Source: a virus. From it: DNA of 62,147 bases. How positions within the stretch are numbered: the stretch's first letter is position 1; each line of letters opens with the position of its first letter. The position numbers and the translations under genes are program-made. The DNA is taken from the IMG/VR virus record IMGVR_UViG_3300042868_003080, positions 1 through 62,147 of that record, one strand, 5' to 3'. Of the stretch, positions 16,247-23,066 are shown piece by piece. The notes beneath the pieces are model-generated. The model saw only the letters and a program-made list of their open reading frames with translations. It did not search any database and was not told the DNA's origin.

Positions 16247-16348
16247 GGGGTGGGGGGTCTTGGATTTGGGACGATGACAGGGGGTGTTTCTGAGTGCGCG
16301 CTAAGCGGATGGTGATTGGCAGAAAAATATATGGGGTGGGGGGTCTTG
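16247..16348. repeat. G-rich direct repeat pair
   Basis: GGGGTGGGGGGTCTTG occurs exactly at 16247-16262 and 16333-16348, each followed by a similar GATTTG or ATTTG context. On the minus strand these are C-rich tracts. They stand upstream of the small terminase gene and could be a packaging or regulatory site. Confidence 0.6.
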
Positions 16349-16439
16349 ATTTGACATTGTATAGGGGGGTGATCCTGAGGGTGAGTGGTATAATGAGCAG
16401 ATTACTATGTATATGGAAGCTGCGGAGTCCCAACGTCAC

Positions 16440-16642
16440 ACAGGGGGGTCGCGGGTAGGTGGGTGCGCGCCTGGGCGCGCCTGGAGATGACCCCCGCCCG
16501 CGTTATACGCCCCCGCGTGATTTTATATCCCCGCTCGGCTGCGCGATGCGTGTGTCGCGTGTTGCGCGTATCGCGCCTGTATGCGTGCGATGCGCGTGTC
16601 GTGCCCGTGATGCGCGACGCGAGCGCGTGCGCGTCATCCGCT
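16440..16642. other. CpG-rich segment of the divergent intergenic region
   Basis: An exceptionally GC- and GCGC-rich stretch, unlike the AT-rich DNA on its right. It contains a tandem exact pair GCGCGCCTGG (16465-16474, 16475-16484) and many CGCG/GCGC tetramers around 16530-16640. Short open frames occur but none has a ribosome site or protein-like composition. I see no gene between 16165 and 16877. Confidence 0.6.
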
Positions 16643-16744
16643 TTGGGTTGGCTAGGCTTTCCACAGAAACAAAATAAAAAACTAATAAAAACAATAACTT
16701 ACCCGTCATTTACCAATTATTTTGGGCTAATGTAAAAAAACTAT

Positions 16745-16772
16745 TTGACTGTGACACGGAAAAGCCTATTCT
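16745..16772 (+). promoter_or_regulatory. Early promoter P1 with GTGACAC operator motif
   Basis: TTGACT (16745-16750), 16-base spacer, TATTCT (16767-16772). GTGACAC lies directly after the -35 (16751-16757). Upstream is GGGCTAATGTAAAAA (16724-16738), a 15-base match to the repeat region at 18.3 kb. About 100 bases separate it from the first early gene, including three tandem GATAC units at 16841-16855. Confidence 0.6.
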
Positions 16773-16877
16773 TAAAAACATCGAAACGACAAACACTGTT
16801 TCACAATCGCTACGGCAACCGTGAACGACCAGCGTCTCTCGATACGATACGATACGAAAGCTTAAGGATTTAATACC

Positions 16878-17057
16878 ATGCAAAAGTTACTAGAAGCTGC
16901 TTGTGCAGAAGTGTTGGAATATCGGGACACTAACAATCCCATGAAAGCATTAGACCGCTTGGCAAAGTACGACCGCAAGCATCCGTTCGCTCGCATCCTG
17001 CTAAGCCCTAGTGACCAACGCATGGTCCAAATGTTAATCGGGGATAATCAATCATGA
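16878..17057 (+). CDS. First early gene, unknown 59-aa protein
   Basis: MQKLLEAACAEVLEYRDTNN, then helical ALDRLAKYDRKHPFARILLS, ending MLIGDNQS. AAGGA lies 10 bases before the ATG at 16878. Its stop overlaps the next ATG (ATGA). It is small, helical and mildly basic. Being the first cistron of the early transcript, it may act in host takeover, but no function is recognised. Confidence 0.6.
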   Translation: MQKLLEAACAEVLEYRDTNNPMKALDRLAKYDRKHPFARILLSPSDQRMVQMLIGDNQS

Positions 17058-17251
17058 AACCATTAGCTAAATCATTGCACACTGTGACCGTATTGGTTCG
17101 GGTAGCGTTGGAAATCCGCAAGCGTCAATTCCCGCCATTGCCAGCCGATGCGGCTATGGAACGAGCGTTGGACATATTGGGCCTGACAGGCCAGCCAGAT
17201 AGCTACGGCCTAGCCGCGCAAGCAATCAAGCAATTAAACAAGTTTTCATAA
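17054..17251 (+). CDS. Unknown early protein, 65 aa
   Basis: MKPLAKSLHTVTVLVRVALE followed by IRKRQFPPLPADAAMERALD and AAQAIKQLNKFS. Predicted mostly helical and basic, with a short hydrophobic helix at 10-21 that is probably amphipathic rather than membrane-spanning. Translationally coupled to the preceding gene by ATGA. Unknown function. Confidence 0.55.
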   Translation: MKPLAKSLHTVTVLVRVALEIRKRQFPPLPADAAMERALDILGLTGQPDSYGLAAQAIKQLNKFS

Positions 17252-17262
17252 GGCGATTTACC

Positions 17263-17991
17263 ATGTCAAAGACACCTAACGGCTATATCCTTTATCAAGG
17301 GCCAAGCGCGATTGACGGCAAGCCAATTGTCGTGATTGCCACAGGCTTTGCGAGTAAGAGCAATAACGGCAAGACAGGCGACATGATACAAACGTGGATT
17401 ATCCGGCAGGATATCGCGCCACACTTAGCGGTAAAATCGGGTGATGATGAATCGATATGCGGGCAATGCATCCACAGGCCAGCCCTTAGGGCGCAAGTGG
17501 AAGCGACGGGCGACAAGTTTGTTCCTTGCTACGTCAAGACGTTTCAAGCGCCGTTGTCTGTCTATAACGGATTCCATCGCGGGATATATCCAGTCGCTAG
17601 CCATGATGAAGTGGCGGCCCTATGCGACGGCCTAATGGTTCGGTTCGGTTCCTATGGTGACCCTTATGCAGCACCGATTGCACTATGGCGGGCAATGGCA
17701 AGCAAAGCGCTTGGCTGGACGGGATACACGCATCAATGGCGCAAGGCTGGAACCGATTGGGCTAAGCTTGTTATGGCAAGTGCCGATTCGCTGGCCGATA
17801 TGTTAGAGGCCCATGCAAAAGGTTACCGAACGTTTCGGGTGACAGCCAAACCATTTGAGAACGTCAAGGGCGTTGAAGCAATCTGTCCTGCATCAAAAGA
17901 AAAGGGCGCTCGAACCGATTGCGCGACATGCCGCGCTTGCATGGGGACAAGCGGCAAAGCGAAAGCGTCAATCCAGATTGCACGACACTAA
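17263..17991 (+). CDS. Cysteine-cluster early protein, 242 aa
   Basis: Contains NGKTGDMIQTWIIRQDIAPH, then SGDDESICGQCIHRP with C66 and C69, plus C89 (VPCYVKTFQAPL). A second cluster at the C-terminus has C208, C220, C223 and C226 (RTDCATCRACMGTSGKAKAS). The two clusters could bind zinc or an iron-sulfur centre. I recognise the pattern as a family conserved in phages but know no activity. It has a good ribosome site and is the largest protein of the first early unit. Confidence 0.65.
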   Translation: MSKTPNGYILYQGPSAIDGKPIVVIATGFASKSNNGKTGDMIQTWIIRQDIAPHLAVKSGDDESICGQCIHRPALRAQVEATGDKFVPCYVKTFQAPLSVYNGFHRGIYPVASHDEVAALCDGLMVRFGSYGDPYAAPIALWRAMASKALGWTGYTHQWRKAGTDWAKLVMASADSLADMLEAHAKGYRTFRVTAKPFENVKGVEAICPASKEKGARTDCATCRACMGTSGKAKASIQIARH

Positions 17992-17999
17992 GGGGAAGC

Positions 18000-18176
18000 A
18001 TGATGACACAAGCAAAAACCTATCGCGCTTTCGTCCGATACGGAAACGACAAGCCGACCGAGCAATGGGCAGGACTAACGAAAGGCCAAGCGCAATGGCG
18101 TTACCATTGGATTAAACGCAATTGGTGGAATCTGTTTCGAGACTTTCGGGAGTATGGTTGGGAGCGCGAGGAATAA
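18000..18176 (+). CDS. Trp-rich early protein, 58 aa
   Basis: Start ATGATG at 18000 behind AGGGGAAGC. MMTQAKTYRAFVRYGNDKPT, then GLTKGQAQWRYHWIKRNWWN. Seven Trp in 58 residues and a positive charge make it unusual. Last cistron of the first early unit before the repeat-rich gap. Unknown; could be a nucleic-acid or protein mimic that binds a host target. Confidence 0.55.
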   Translation: MMTQAKTYRAFVRYGNDKPTEQWAGLTKGQAQWRYHWIKRNWWNLFRDFREYGWEREE

Positions 18177-18217
18177 ATCCAGGGACTTCCGGGAACTGTC
18201 ATCTCTTGTGCCGTTCA

Positions 18218-18240
18218 ATATTTGCAGACTCTGCAAATAT
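18218..18240. repeat. Perfect 10-bp inverted repeat
   Basis: ATATTTGCAG, a 3-base loop ACT, then CTGCAAATAT. It follows the stop of the 58-aa gene by 41 bases. There is no T-run after it, so it is a weak terminator candidate; an operator or origin element is also possible. Confidence 0.65.
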
Positions 18241-18272
18241 CACGAATATGTTTTCGCGTCAATCGCCGCGAT

Positions 18273-18625
18273 GCAATGTAAACAAAAAAGGCTAATGTAA
18301 TAAAAAAAGGGCTAATGTAAAAACCAATGTAAATTTTTTCGGTTTAATTTATCGTTGTTTTTCAATAGTTTACGAGCAATGTAAACAAAAACGGCTATTG
18401 TAAACAGTTTTTTAAAATGCATGGGGAAAATGAAATCTTTTGGGCAGGCTCGCAGGCTCTCCCCTGAGAGCGTATAAAATTTGCCTGCTCCATTTAATTT
18501 ATTTTTACAATATTACATTAATACAATACAACAAAAACAGCCAAAAAACCTAGGCGCAATGCCGATTCCTTTTGTAAAATTCCCAAATCCAGTTTTTTTA
18601 CATAGCACCCGTTTTTATTACAATA
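18273..18625. other. AT-rich iteron-like region, candidate replication origin
   Basis: A stretch without genes holding many copies of AATGTAA or ATTGTAA in both orientations: plus-strand copies at 18275, 18294, 18314, 18326, 18378 and 18397, and inverse copies at 18505 and 18513. A 28-base unit beginning GCAATGTAAACAAAAA is repeated with two mismatches at 18273-18300 and 18376-18403. A hairpin with stem GCTCTC/GAGAGC lies at 18455-18470. Iterons plus AT-richness between early units fit an origin, or a multi-site operator. Confidence 0.5.
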
Positions 18626-18629
18626 CCGC

Positions 18630-18664
18630 TTGACACTGTGACACGCTAAGGTAAACTGTGACAC
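18630..18664 (+). promoter_or_regulatory. Early promoter P2 with two GTGACAC sites
   Basis: TTGACA (18630-18635), 16-base spacer, TAAACT (18652-18657). GTGACAC occurs at 18638-18644 and again at 18658-18664, exactly 20 bases apart, that is on the same helical face, one between the boxes and one at the start site. A repressor at these sites would block transcription of the 18691 unit. Confidence 0.6.
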
Positions 18665-18690
18665 ACAAACAGAGAAGGGAAACTAAAATT

Positions 18691-18930
18691 ATGACACGTT
18701 CACTCAACACTATTCACCGCGATATCACCAACGATTGGGCCAAGCCATATTTCGGTGCTGTGCCATATCTGGATGCGATGCGCCATTTGGATACCATGCG
18801 GGACAAATACTACTATGACGATGCAGAATCCGTTGTCCGTTATTTCCTGTCCAACGCGACATCGTGGAAGGGTGAGACAGCGCGAGCAATCAAGGCCGAA
18901 CTAAAGGCCATGCTGAAGGGGAGCAATTGA
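18691..18930 (+). CDS. Unknown early protein, 79 aa
   Basis: I start at ATG 18691 (MTRSLNTIHRDITNDWAKPY), which follows AGAAGGGA; an upstream GTG would lie within the operator. Helical segments LDAMRHLDTMRDKYYYDD and ETARAIKAELKAMLKGSN. First gene of the second early unit. No family recognised. Confidence 0.6.
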   Translation: MTRSLNTIHRDITNDWAKPYFGAVPYLDAMRHLDTMRDKYYYDDAESVVRYFLSNATSWKGETARAIKAELKAMLKGSN

Positions 18931-18931
18931 G

Positions 18932-19183
18932 ATGTGGAAGGGACAAGCCATAGACCTAAACCGGACAGGGCAGAACTGGTTTGAGACATTGAACGATGCG
19001 TTGGACAGCGAAGGGCTGCTGGAAATGTGGCCACTAGGTTTAAACATCAATTACGACGAAACCCGTTCACTAGCAGCTGGCGGCAGATATATTTCCATCA
19101 CACGGGACAGCACAGGGCGCTATGAGCGACCGATTCACTATGTAACACAAATGGCAGATACATATCCAAGGGAAGGGAACTGA
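18932..19183 (+). CDS. Unknown early protein, 83 aa
   Basis: MWKGQAIDLNRTGQNWFETL, then NDALDSEGLLEMWPLGLNIN and beta-like RYISITRDSTGRYERPIHYV. One base after the previous stop. Mixed alpha/beta, soluble. Function unknown. Confidence 0.55.
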   Translation: MWKGQAIDLNRTGQNWFETLNDALDSEGLLEMWPLGLNINYDETRSLAAGGRYISITRDSTGRYERPIHYVTQMADTYPREGN

Positions 19184-19184
19184 G

Positions 19185-19382
19185 ATGCATAAGGTAGAGC
19201 TAACAGCAATGCAGATGCACACCATCATTGCGGCGTTGGATGATGCGAGAGGGGACTATTTCGAAAAGGCATACCATGCCGACCGCAAGGGGCATGAGAG
19301 CCGAGCAACAGACTATTACGACATATCGCAAGAGTACGAAACAATAATCTTGGCGCTGCAAGCGCAAATGAAGGGAAACTAA
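19185..19382 (+). CDS. Unknown helical early protein, 65 aa
   Basis: MHKVELTAMQMHTIIAALDD, then YFEKAYHADRKGHESRATDY and SQEYETIILALQAQMKGN. Two long helices with a charged linker, typical of a helical hairpin. GGAAGGGAAC ahead of the start gives a ribosome site. No function recognised. Confidence 0.55.
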   Translation: MHKVELTAMQMHTIIAALDDARGDYFEKAYHADRKGHESRATDYYDISQEYETIILALQAQMKGN

Positions 19383-19383
19383 A

Positions 19384-19638
19384 ATGCGTAAATATCCAAA
19401 CTACATCACGTTCGCATGGCAGCGTTGCGGGGACGATTGCGACTATGAGGTTGTCGGGACACTGAACGGGGAGACCATCGATGAAGATGCCGTATGGAAT
19501 TACCTAGTCGAGCAGACACTAGCGGCGTTGCGGCTATCAGAAAATGATGTGCAAGCATACAACCGCGAGGACGTTTATTCAGTGCTTGAACACGACGGCA
19601 CGGACTGGGAACCAATCAAAGTAGGGGCGACAGCATGA
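19384..19638 (+). CDS. Unknown acidic early protein, 84 aa
   Basis: MRKYPNYITFAWQRCGDDCD, EVVGTLNGETIDEDAVWNYL, then LSENDVQAYNREDVYSVLEH. Strongly acidic with a beta-rich start, like many phage inhibitors of host enzymes, though nothing specific is visible. It overlaps the next start by four bases. Confidence 0.55.
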   Translation: MRKYPNYITFAWQRCGDDCDYEVVGTLNGETIDEDAVWNYLVEQTLAALRLSENDVQAYNREDVYSVLEHDGTDWEPIKVGATA

Positions 19639-19874
19639 CGTTCTTTGAGACAATCACGGCAGCCCTAGGCGAAACCGATTTAAACGACGCAATCACGATG
19701 ATTCAAAAAGCTTGTGGCATAACAGACGGGGGCTTTGCGTCTCACTGGTTCGATTGCATCGCCGATGCACAATGGGACAACAACCTATCAGGTGCGAGGC
19801 TTGGGCTGCTTATGGACTACATCGCCCATGAATATACGTTTACTTTTGCCCATCTGGAAGGGGACATGGCATGA
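19635..19874 (+). CDS. Unknown acidic early protein, 79 aa
   Basis: MTFFETITAALGETDLNDAI, TMIQKACGITDGGFASHWFD, then LGLLMDYIAHEYTFTFAHLE. Helical and acidic. Linked to both neighbours by ATGA overlaps. Function unknown. Confidence 0.55.
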   Translation: MTFFETITAALGETDLNDAITMIQKACGITDGGFASHWFDCIADAQWDNNLSGARLGLLMDYIAHEYTFTFAHLEGDMA

Positions 19875-20026
19875 TTGATAGGAGCGAAGCAAGCCGAGCG
19901 ATGGCCAAGGCCATTGCATACAAGCAATGCGGTAAGGACACCGACGCAGCGCAATGGGCACGGGAACTAGTACGCATCCTGCAATGTGCAGATATACTGA
20001 AGGAAGGCCAGGGAATTCCCGGTTAA
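19871..20026 (+). CDS. Unknown early protein, 51 aa
   Basis: ATG at 19871 overlapping the previous stop as ATGA, TAA at 20024. MIDRSEASRAMAKAIAYKQC, DAAQWARELVRILQCADILK. Helical with two Cys. The coupling to the preceding gene is the main evidence that it is real. Confidence 0.5.
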   Translation: MIDRSEASRAMAKAIAYKQCGKDTDAAQWARELVRILQCADILKEGQGIPG

Positions 20027-20051
20027 AAAACCACCTATTGTAAAAAATTTA

Positions 20052-20079
20052 TTGACAAGCGTGTCACGCTAGCTATGCT
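20052..20079 (+). promoter_or_regulatory. Early promoter P3 with GTGTCAC operator motif
   Basis: TTGACA (20052-20057), 16-base spacer, TATGCT (20074-20079), the best consensus match in the window. GTGTCAC lies between the boxes (20061-20067), and TGACA AGCG TGTCA makes an inverted repeat with the -35. The preceding gap has CCTATTGTAAAAAATTT, like the 18.3-kb repeats. Confidence 0.65.
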
Positions 20080-20115
20080 GGGGACACCAGAGCAAGGGGC
20101 AAAGGAGCAAACGAC

Positions 20116-20328
20116 ATGATGTACCAGTTAATCACATATCCAACGATGTTGCGCCGCGAGGTGGTGGATACCTACCCATCGTACAAGGCCGCGACCGATG
20201 CAGCGCATAGCCGCTATCAGATTTACTATTTCGAACAGGACACCGACGTAGACTACACGGCAGCCGATTTCATCACTGAACAGGGCGCTATCTACTCAAT
20301 CGAGCCAATGAAGGGAGCAGAGGCATGA
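20116..20328 (+). CDS. Unknown early protein, 70 aa
   Basis: MMYQLITYPTMLRREVVDTY, PSYKAATDAAHSRYQIYYFE, QDTDVDYTAADFITEQGAIY. Starts after AAAGGAGCAAACGACATG, the shared ribosome cassette. Mixed alpha/beta with many Tyr. It leads the third early unit. Unknown function. Confidence 0.6.
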   Translation: MMYQLITYPTMLRREVVDTYPSYKAATDAAHSRYQIYYFEQDTDVDYTAADFITEQGAIYSIEPMKGAEA

Positions 20329-20558
20329 CCGATGTAATAACATTCATCAAACCAGAGGCCGGACTAGATGTGCACCTAGAGGTGCGGGACGTAGAAACCC
20401 ATCGCTGGCGACTAGCCGCCAAGTTTGAATATAGCATCCATGCAATGGAAGCAGCGCGAGCATTGAGCGAGGCCGACACACGGGAATGGCGCGTAGTGGA
20501 CACCCGTTGGAAAGAAGGCCCGATGATAATCACATATACCAAGGGGACAGCAGCATGA
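20325..20558 (+). CDS. Unknown early protein, 77 aa
   Basis: MTDVITFIKPEAGLDVHLEV, RDVETHRWRLAAKFEYSIHA, DTREWRVVDTRWKEGPMIIT. Beta-rich with one helix, resembling small alpha/beta folds. Coupled by ATGA on both sides. Unknown. Confidence 0.55.
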   Translation: MTDVITFIKPEAGLDVHLEVRDVETHRWRLAAKFEYSIHAMEAARALSEADTREWRVVDTRWKEGPMIITYTKGTAA

Positions 20559-20791
20559 TGGTGAAGGTAACACTGGAAGCGACACTAACATTCCCTGAGG
20601 GGACAAAGTGGCCGTCATTCGGAGAGATTGGGAGCAGGGCGTTCACCCTGCCCAACGGGGACACAATCAAGCCTTGGGTGGCGCTGGAACTGAACGACCT
20701 GCACGACCTGACGTACACACAGGTAGAGGAACTGGGCATCGAACTGATTGAAGGCGGATGCACCATCGAAGCAGCGGGGTGGGCATCATGA
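20555..20791 (+). CDS. Unknown acidic early protein, 78 aa
   Basis: Start at 20555 (MMVKVTLEATLTFPEGTKWP) overlapping the previous stop. GDTIKPWVALELNDLHDLTY, then QVEELGIELIEGGCTIEAAG. Acidic, beta strand at the N-terminus. Unknown. Confidence 0.55.
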   Translation: MMVKVTLEATLTFPEGTKWPSFGEIGSRAFTLPNGDTIKPWVALELNDLHDLTYTQVEELGIELIEGGCTIEAAGWAS

Positions 20792-20886
20792 TGGGAACTG
20801 TCATTCACGCATTAGCAGAGATATTTTTTGTCAGCGCGGGAATCTTCGCCATCTGGGCGATACACGCAACATTGAAGGGAAGGTAA
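20788..20886 (+). CDS. Tiny membrane protein, 32 aa
   Basis: MMGTVIHALAEIFFVSAGIF, then AIWAIHATLKGR. Almost the whole chain is one hydrophobic helix (about 8-27) with a positive C-terminus, so it is probably a single-pass inner membrane peptide. Its ATG overlaps the preceding stop. Such peptides can modulate host membrane proteins; the role here is unknown. Confidence 0.55.
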   Translation: MMGTVIHALAEIFFVSAGIFAIWAIHATLKGR

Positions 20887-20889
20887 GCC

Positions 20890-21129
20890 ATGACCGAAGA
20901 TATCATTGAAGCAAAGACCACAGACGAACTGAGCGACCTGCTCTGTGCATACTGCAAGGCAAACGACCTAGCGTATGAATCTTGCGATGATGTACTGTTG
21001 GATGTGTTGGCGCAGATAGAGAAACGGAAGGCTAACGCAGTGTGGCTAGATGCATTCATCACACGATGGGATGTCGTACAGGCAGACGAGGATTTTGAGT
21101 ACGCAGTAGCGATGCGGGGAGAGAAATGA
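20890..21129 (+). CDS. Unknown acidic early protein, 79 aa
   Basis: MTEDIIEAKTTDELSDLLCA, YCKANDLAYESCDDVLLDVL, then KRKANAVWLDAFITRWDVVQ. Helical, acidic, with three Cys. Coupled to the next gene by ATGA. Unknown. Confidence 0.55.
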   Translation: MTEDIIEAKTTDELSDLLCAYCKANDLAYESCDDVLLDVLAQIEKRKANAVWLDAFITRWDVVQADEDFEYAVAMRGEK

Positions 21130-21323
21130 TGTTAGATTGGGCAGAGAGCGAGAAACAGATGCTGGCCGAAGAAGCCAAGCACCTAGAGAGCATCCAGGAA
21201 ATACCGGGCTTGAACCCTGATGTGGTGGCAGCGATGGTGAGCCTGTACCGCACAGGATGGCGCGACTGCTGGATAGTAGAGATGAGGAGCCAACGGAATA
21301 AGGACACAAGCAATGTTCACTAA
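21126..21323 (+). CDS. Unknown early protein, 65 aa
   Basis: MMLDWAESEKQMLAEEAKHL, ESIQEIPGLNPDVVAAMVSL, YRTGWRDCWIVEMRSQRNKD. Helical. It overlaps the next start by 11 bases. Unknown. Confidence 0.5.
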   Translation: MMLDWAESEKQMLAEEAKHLESIQEIPGLNPDVVAAMVSLYRTGWRDCWIVEMRSQRNKDTSNVH

Positions 21324-21513
21324 GACAATGATACTGACAAGGGCCGACAAGGCATCGTGGTTGGAGACGATATGGGATGCGCTGCATGGGTACAGAGAGA
21401 TGTGCCTACCTGAGAGCGAAGAGTACGACCACATCTGGGATGACATCTGCACAGCGATGGCATGGATTGAAGAAGAAATGCTCGAAGCGGAAAAAACTTC
21501 GTTGACAACATAA
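21313..21513 (+). CDS. Unknown acidic helical early protein, 66 aa
   Basis: MFTKTMILTRADKASWLETI, WDALHGYREMCLPESEEYDH, IWDDICTAMAWIEEEMLEAE. Its last codons overlap the TTGACA of the next regulatory site. Unknown. Confidence 0.5.
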   Translation: MFTKTMILTRADKASWLETIWDALHGYREMCLPESEEYDHIWDDICTAMAWIEEEMLEAEKTSLTT

Positions 21514-21540
21514 ACAAACCCGTGTCACACATCGTGTCAC
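21502..21540 (+). promoter_or_regulatory. Regulatory site with two GTGTCAC motifs
   Basis: TTGACA (21502-21507) followed by GTGTCAC at 21522-21528 and 21534-21540, 12 bases apart, then the ribosome site AAGGAG (21541). I find no good -10 box at 16-18 bases, so this could be a promoter that needs help, or an operator only. Confidence 0.5.
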
Positions 21541-21554
21541 AAGGAGCAAACGAC

Positions 21555-21716
21555 ATGACAAAGGCAACATATTATTTCGAGGAAGACAACAAGTCGGGGA
21601 GCGGCGTGACCGCATGGGACGAATGCTATGTGGACGCAACATCAGAGACTGACGCATTGGCGCAACTTGAAAATCGCGGGGTTAACGTAACACACATCGA
21701 ACAAGTGCAAAACTAA
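21555..21716 (+). CDS. Unknown acidic early protein, 53 aa
   Basis: ATG 21555 is chosen because AAGGAGCAAACGAC precedes it; an upstream GTG frame would start within the GTGTCAC pair. MTKATYYFEEDNKSGSGVTA, YVDATSETDALAQLENRGVN, ending HIEQVQN. Beta-alpha-type small protein, acidic. Unknown. Confidence 0.55.
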   Translation: MTKATYYFEEDNKSGSGVTAWDECYVDATSETDALAQLENRGVNVTHIEQVQN

Positions 21717-21728
21717 GGGGCAAACGAC

Positions 21729-22229
21729 ATGACCACAACACTAACTAAGAAACCAGTAATCGAACTGAAGAACATCAAGCACACGGCATGGGCATCACAA
21801 GAGACCCACTGCTACCAAGCAACCCTGTACGTCGATGGCGTCAAGTGGGGGACTGTGTCCAACCAAGGACATGGGGGTGGTGATGACTTCCACAGCGAAA
21901 ACAAAAGCGATGAGGACATCAAGTGGTTGAATAACCAAATCAAGGAAACATACGACCCATACGAGTACGAGGGTTACACCCTTAAGAAAAACCTAGAGAT
22001 GGTGTGCGGTGACCTAGTCAACCAATGGCTGCGCGATAAGGACTTCAACCGCGCAATGAAGGCCAAGGTGCTGTTTACCAAGCCCGACACGCAAGGCATC
22101 TGGCAACTAGCTGTAAAGAAACCGCTGACGTTCGAGGTGATGTTAGCAAAGGCCAAGGCGCAGCACCCACACTACACATACCTTGCCGACCTGCCAGTCG
22201 ATGAGGCCAAAGCAATCTACTTCGCATAA
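21729..22229 (+). CDS. Conserved early protein, 166 aa
   Basis: MTTTLTKKPVIELKNIKHTA, then YQATLYVDGVKWGTVSNQGH with GGGDDFHSENKSDEDIKWLN, and a C-terminal region PLTFEVMLAKAKAQHPHYTY, LADLPVDEAKAIYFA. The beta-rich N-terminal half and helical C-terminal half suggest two small domains. Similar proteins occur in other phage early regions (from memory), without known function. Starts behind GGGGCAAACGACATG. Confidence 0.6.
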   Translation: MTTTLTKKPVIELKNIKHTAWASQETHCYQATLYVDGVKWGTVSNQGHGGGDDFHSENKSDEDIKWLNNQIKETYDPYEYEGYTLKKNLEMVCGDLVNQWLRDKDFNRAMKAKVLFTKPDTQGIWQLAVKKPLTFEVMLAKAKAQHPHYTYLADLPVDEAKAIYFA

Positions 22230-22239
22230 GGAGCAAACC

Positions 22240-22509
22240 ATGCGGTACAACAGACGGCATACATTCTATTTCGACTACCTGCTTGCGCGGGAGACCGAAG
22301 ACCTAGAGGTAGAGGTGGCATACATCATCGATGACGATGAGGTGATGCTACAGTCGGTGCGGCACAATGGGGCTGAACTGGAAACCACAGAGGCAGAGGA
22401 TCGCGAACTGTATGATGAGGCGCTTGACCGAGCCTCAGACGATATGATTGCAGCAGACGCCGACTATGGCGACTACCTACGCGACTCAGCCCGTGACTAT
22501 GAAGGATGA
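22240..22509 (+). CDS. Very acidic early protein, 89 aa
   Basis: Start at ATG 22240 behind AAGGAGCAAACC. MRYNRRHTFYFDYLLARETE, DLEVEVAYIIDDDEVMLQSV, then EAEDRELYDEALDRASDDMI. About one third Asp/Glu, which is DNA-mimic-like, but no specific family is recognised. Confidence 0.55.
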   Translation: MRYNRRHTFYFDYLLARETEDLEVEVAYIIDDDEVMLQSVRHNGAELETTEAEDRELYDEALDRASDDMIAADADYGDYLRDSARDYEG

Positions 22510-22512
22510 ACG

Positions 22513-22719
22513 ATGGCACAAGAGAAATATAAACGCTGGGACATAAGCCATGACCCGTCACCAACACCCATCCGTGCGTTCGACTGGATAGCTATCCATC
22601 CCGACTATGAAGCATGGACAGAGGATGGACAGTGGCAGAGCAATGGCCTGTGCGTACACGCACCCAACCGCAAAGAACTATTAGAGGCCGTCGATGAATG
22701 GGAACTAGAGAATGCCTGA
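22513..22719 (+). CDS. Unknown early protein, 68 aa
   Basis: MAQEKYKRWDISHDPSPTPI, RAFDWIAIHPDYEAWTEDGQ, then HAPNRKELLEAVDEWELENA. An extended aromatic N-terminal half and a helical C-terminus. Small proteins with this DISHDPxPIPxRxFDW-like pattern occur in phages and plasmids; function unknown. Confidence 0.55.
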   Translation: MAQEKYKRWDISHDPSPTPIRAFDWIAIHPDYEAWTEDGQWQSNGLCVHAPNRKELLEAVDEWELENA

Positions 22720-22876
22720 CGAAGAAGAGACCATCGAGAGCCTGACCGAAGCAATGCGGGGCATCATCGACTCACTAACAACACAAGCATGGTTCATATC
22801 AAACATCGTGCATAGCCTAGAAGATGCAGGGATTGAGGTGCGGGGCGTGATGAACGACCGACCACCAGTAAATTAA
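22712..22876 (+). CDS. Unknown helical early protein, 54 aa
   Basis: ATG 22712 overlaps the upstream stop by 8 bases; TAA at 22874. MPDEEETIESLTEAMRGIID, SLTTQAWFISNIVHSLEDAG, then a short beta-like IEVRGVMN. Helical hairpin. Unknown. Confidence 0.5.
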   Translation: MPDEEETIESLTEAMRGIIDSLTTQAWFISNIVHSLEDAGIEVRGVMNDRPPVN

Positions 22877-22886
22877 GGAAGAGATA

Positions 22887-23066
22887 ATGGTAACCAAACG
22901 GGAAGTAGCAGCACAGCTGCGGAAGTATGACAAGATGAGACAGGAACTACGGACACTTGAGCATGAACTAGCCAAGGCCTGTGCCGACTATGGCAGGACG
23001 CAAGGTCTATGGGGGTTCAACAAAGATCACCTACGGATGCAATTAGAAAGGGAGAAAGCAGCATGA
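22887..23066 (+). CDS. Unknown helical early protein, 59 aa
   Basis: MVTKREVAAQLRKYDKMRQE, LRTLEHELAKACADYGRTQG, then GFNKDHLRMQLEREKAA. A charged coiled-coil hairpin behind AAGGAAGAG. Its stop overlaps the next ATG. Unknown. Confidence 0.55.
   Translation: MVTKREVAAQLRKYDKMRQELRTLEHELAKACADYGRTQGLWGFNKDHLRMQLEREKAA

Noticed and set aside
16333-16400. G-quadruplex
   Set aside because: Each repeat has only two long G runs; four separate runs within a short window are not present in one copy.
16459-16735. Open frames in the CpG-rich gap on both strands
   Set aside because: They overlap each other, have Arg-rich shadow composition, no ribosome sites, and are by-products of GC-rich DNA without stops.
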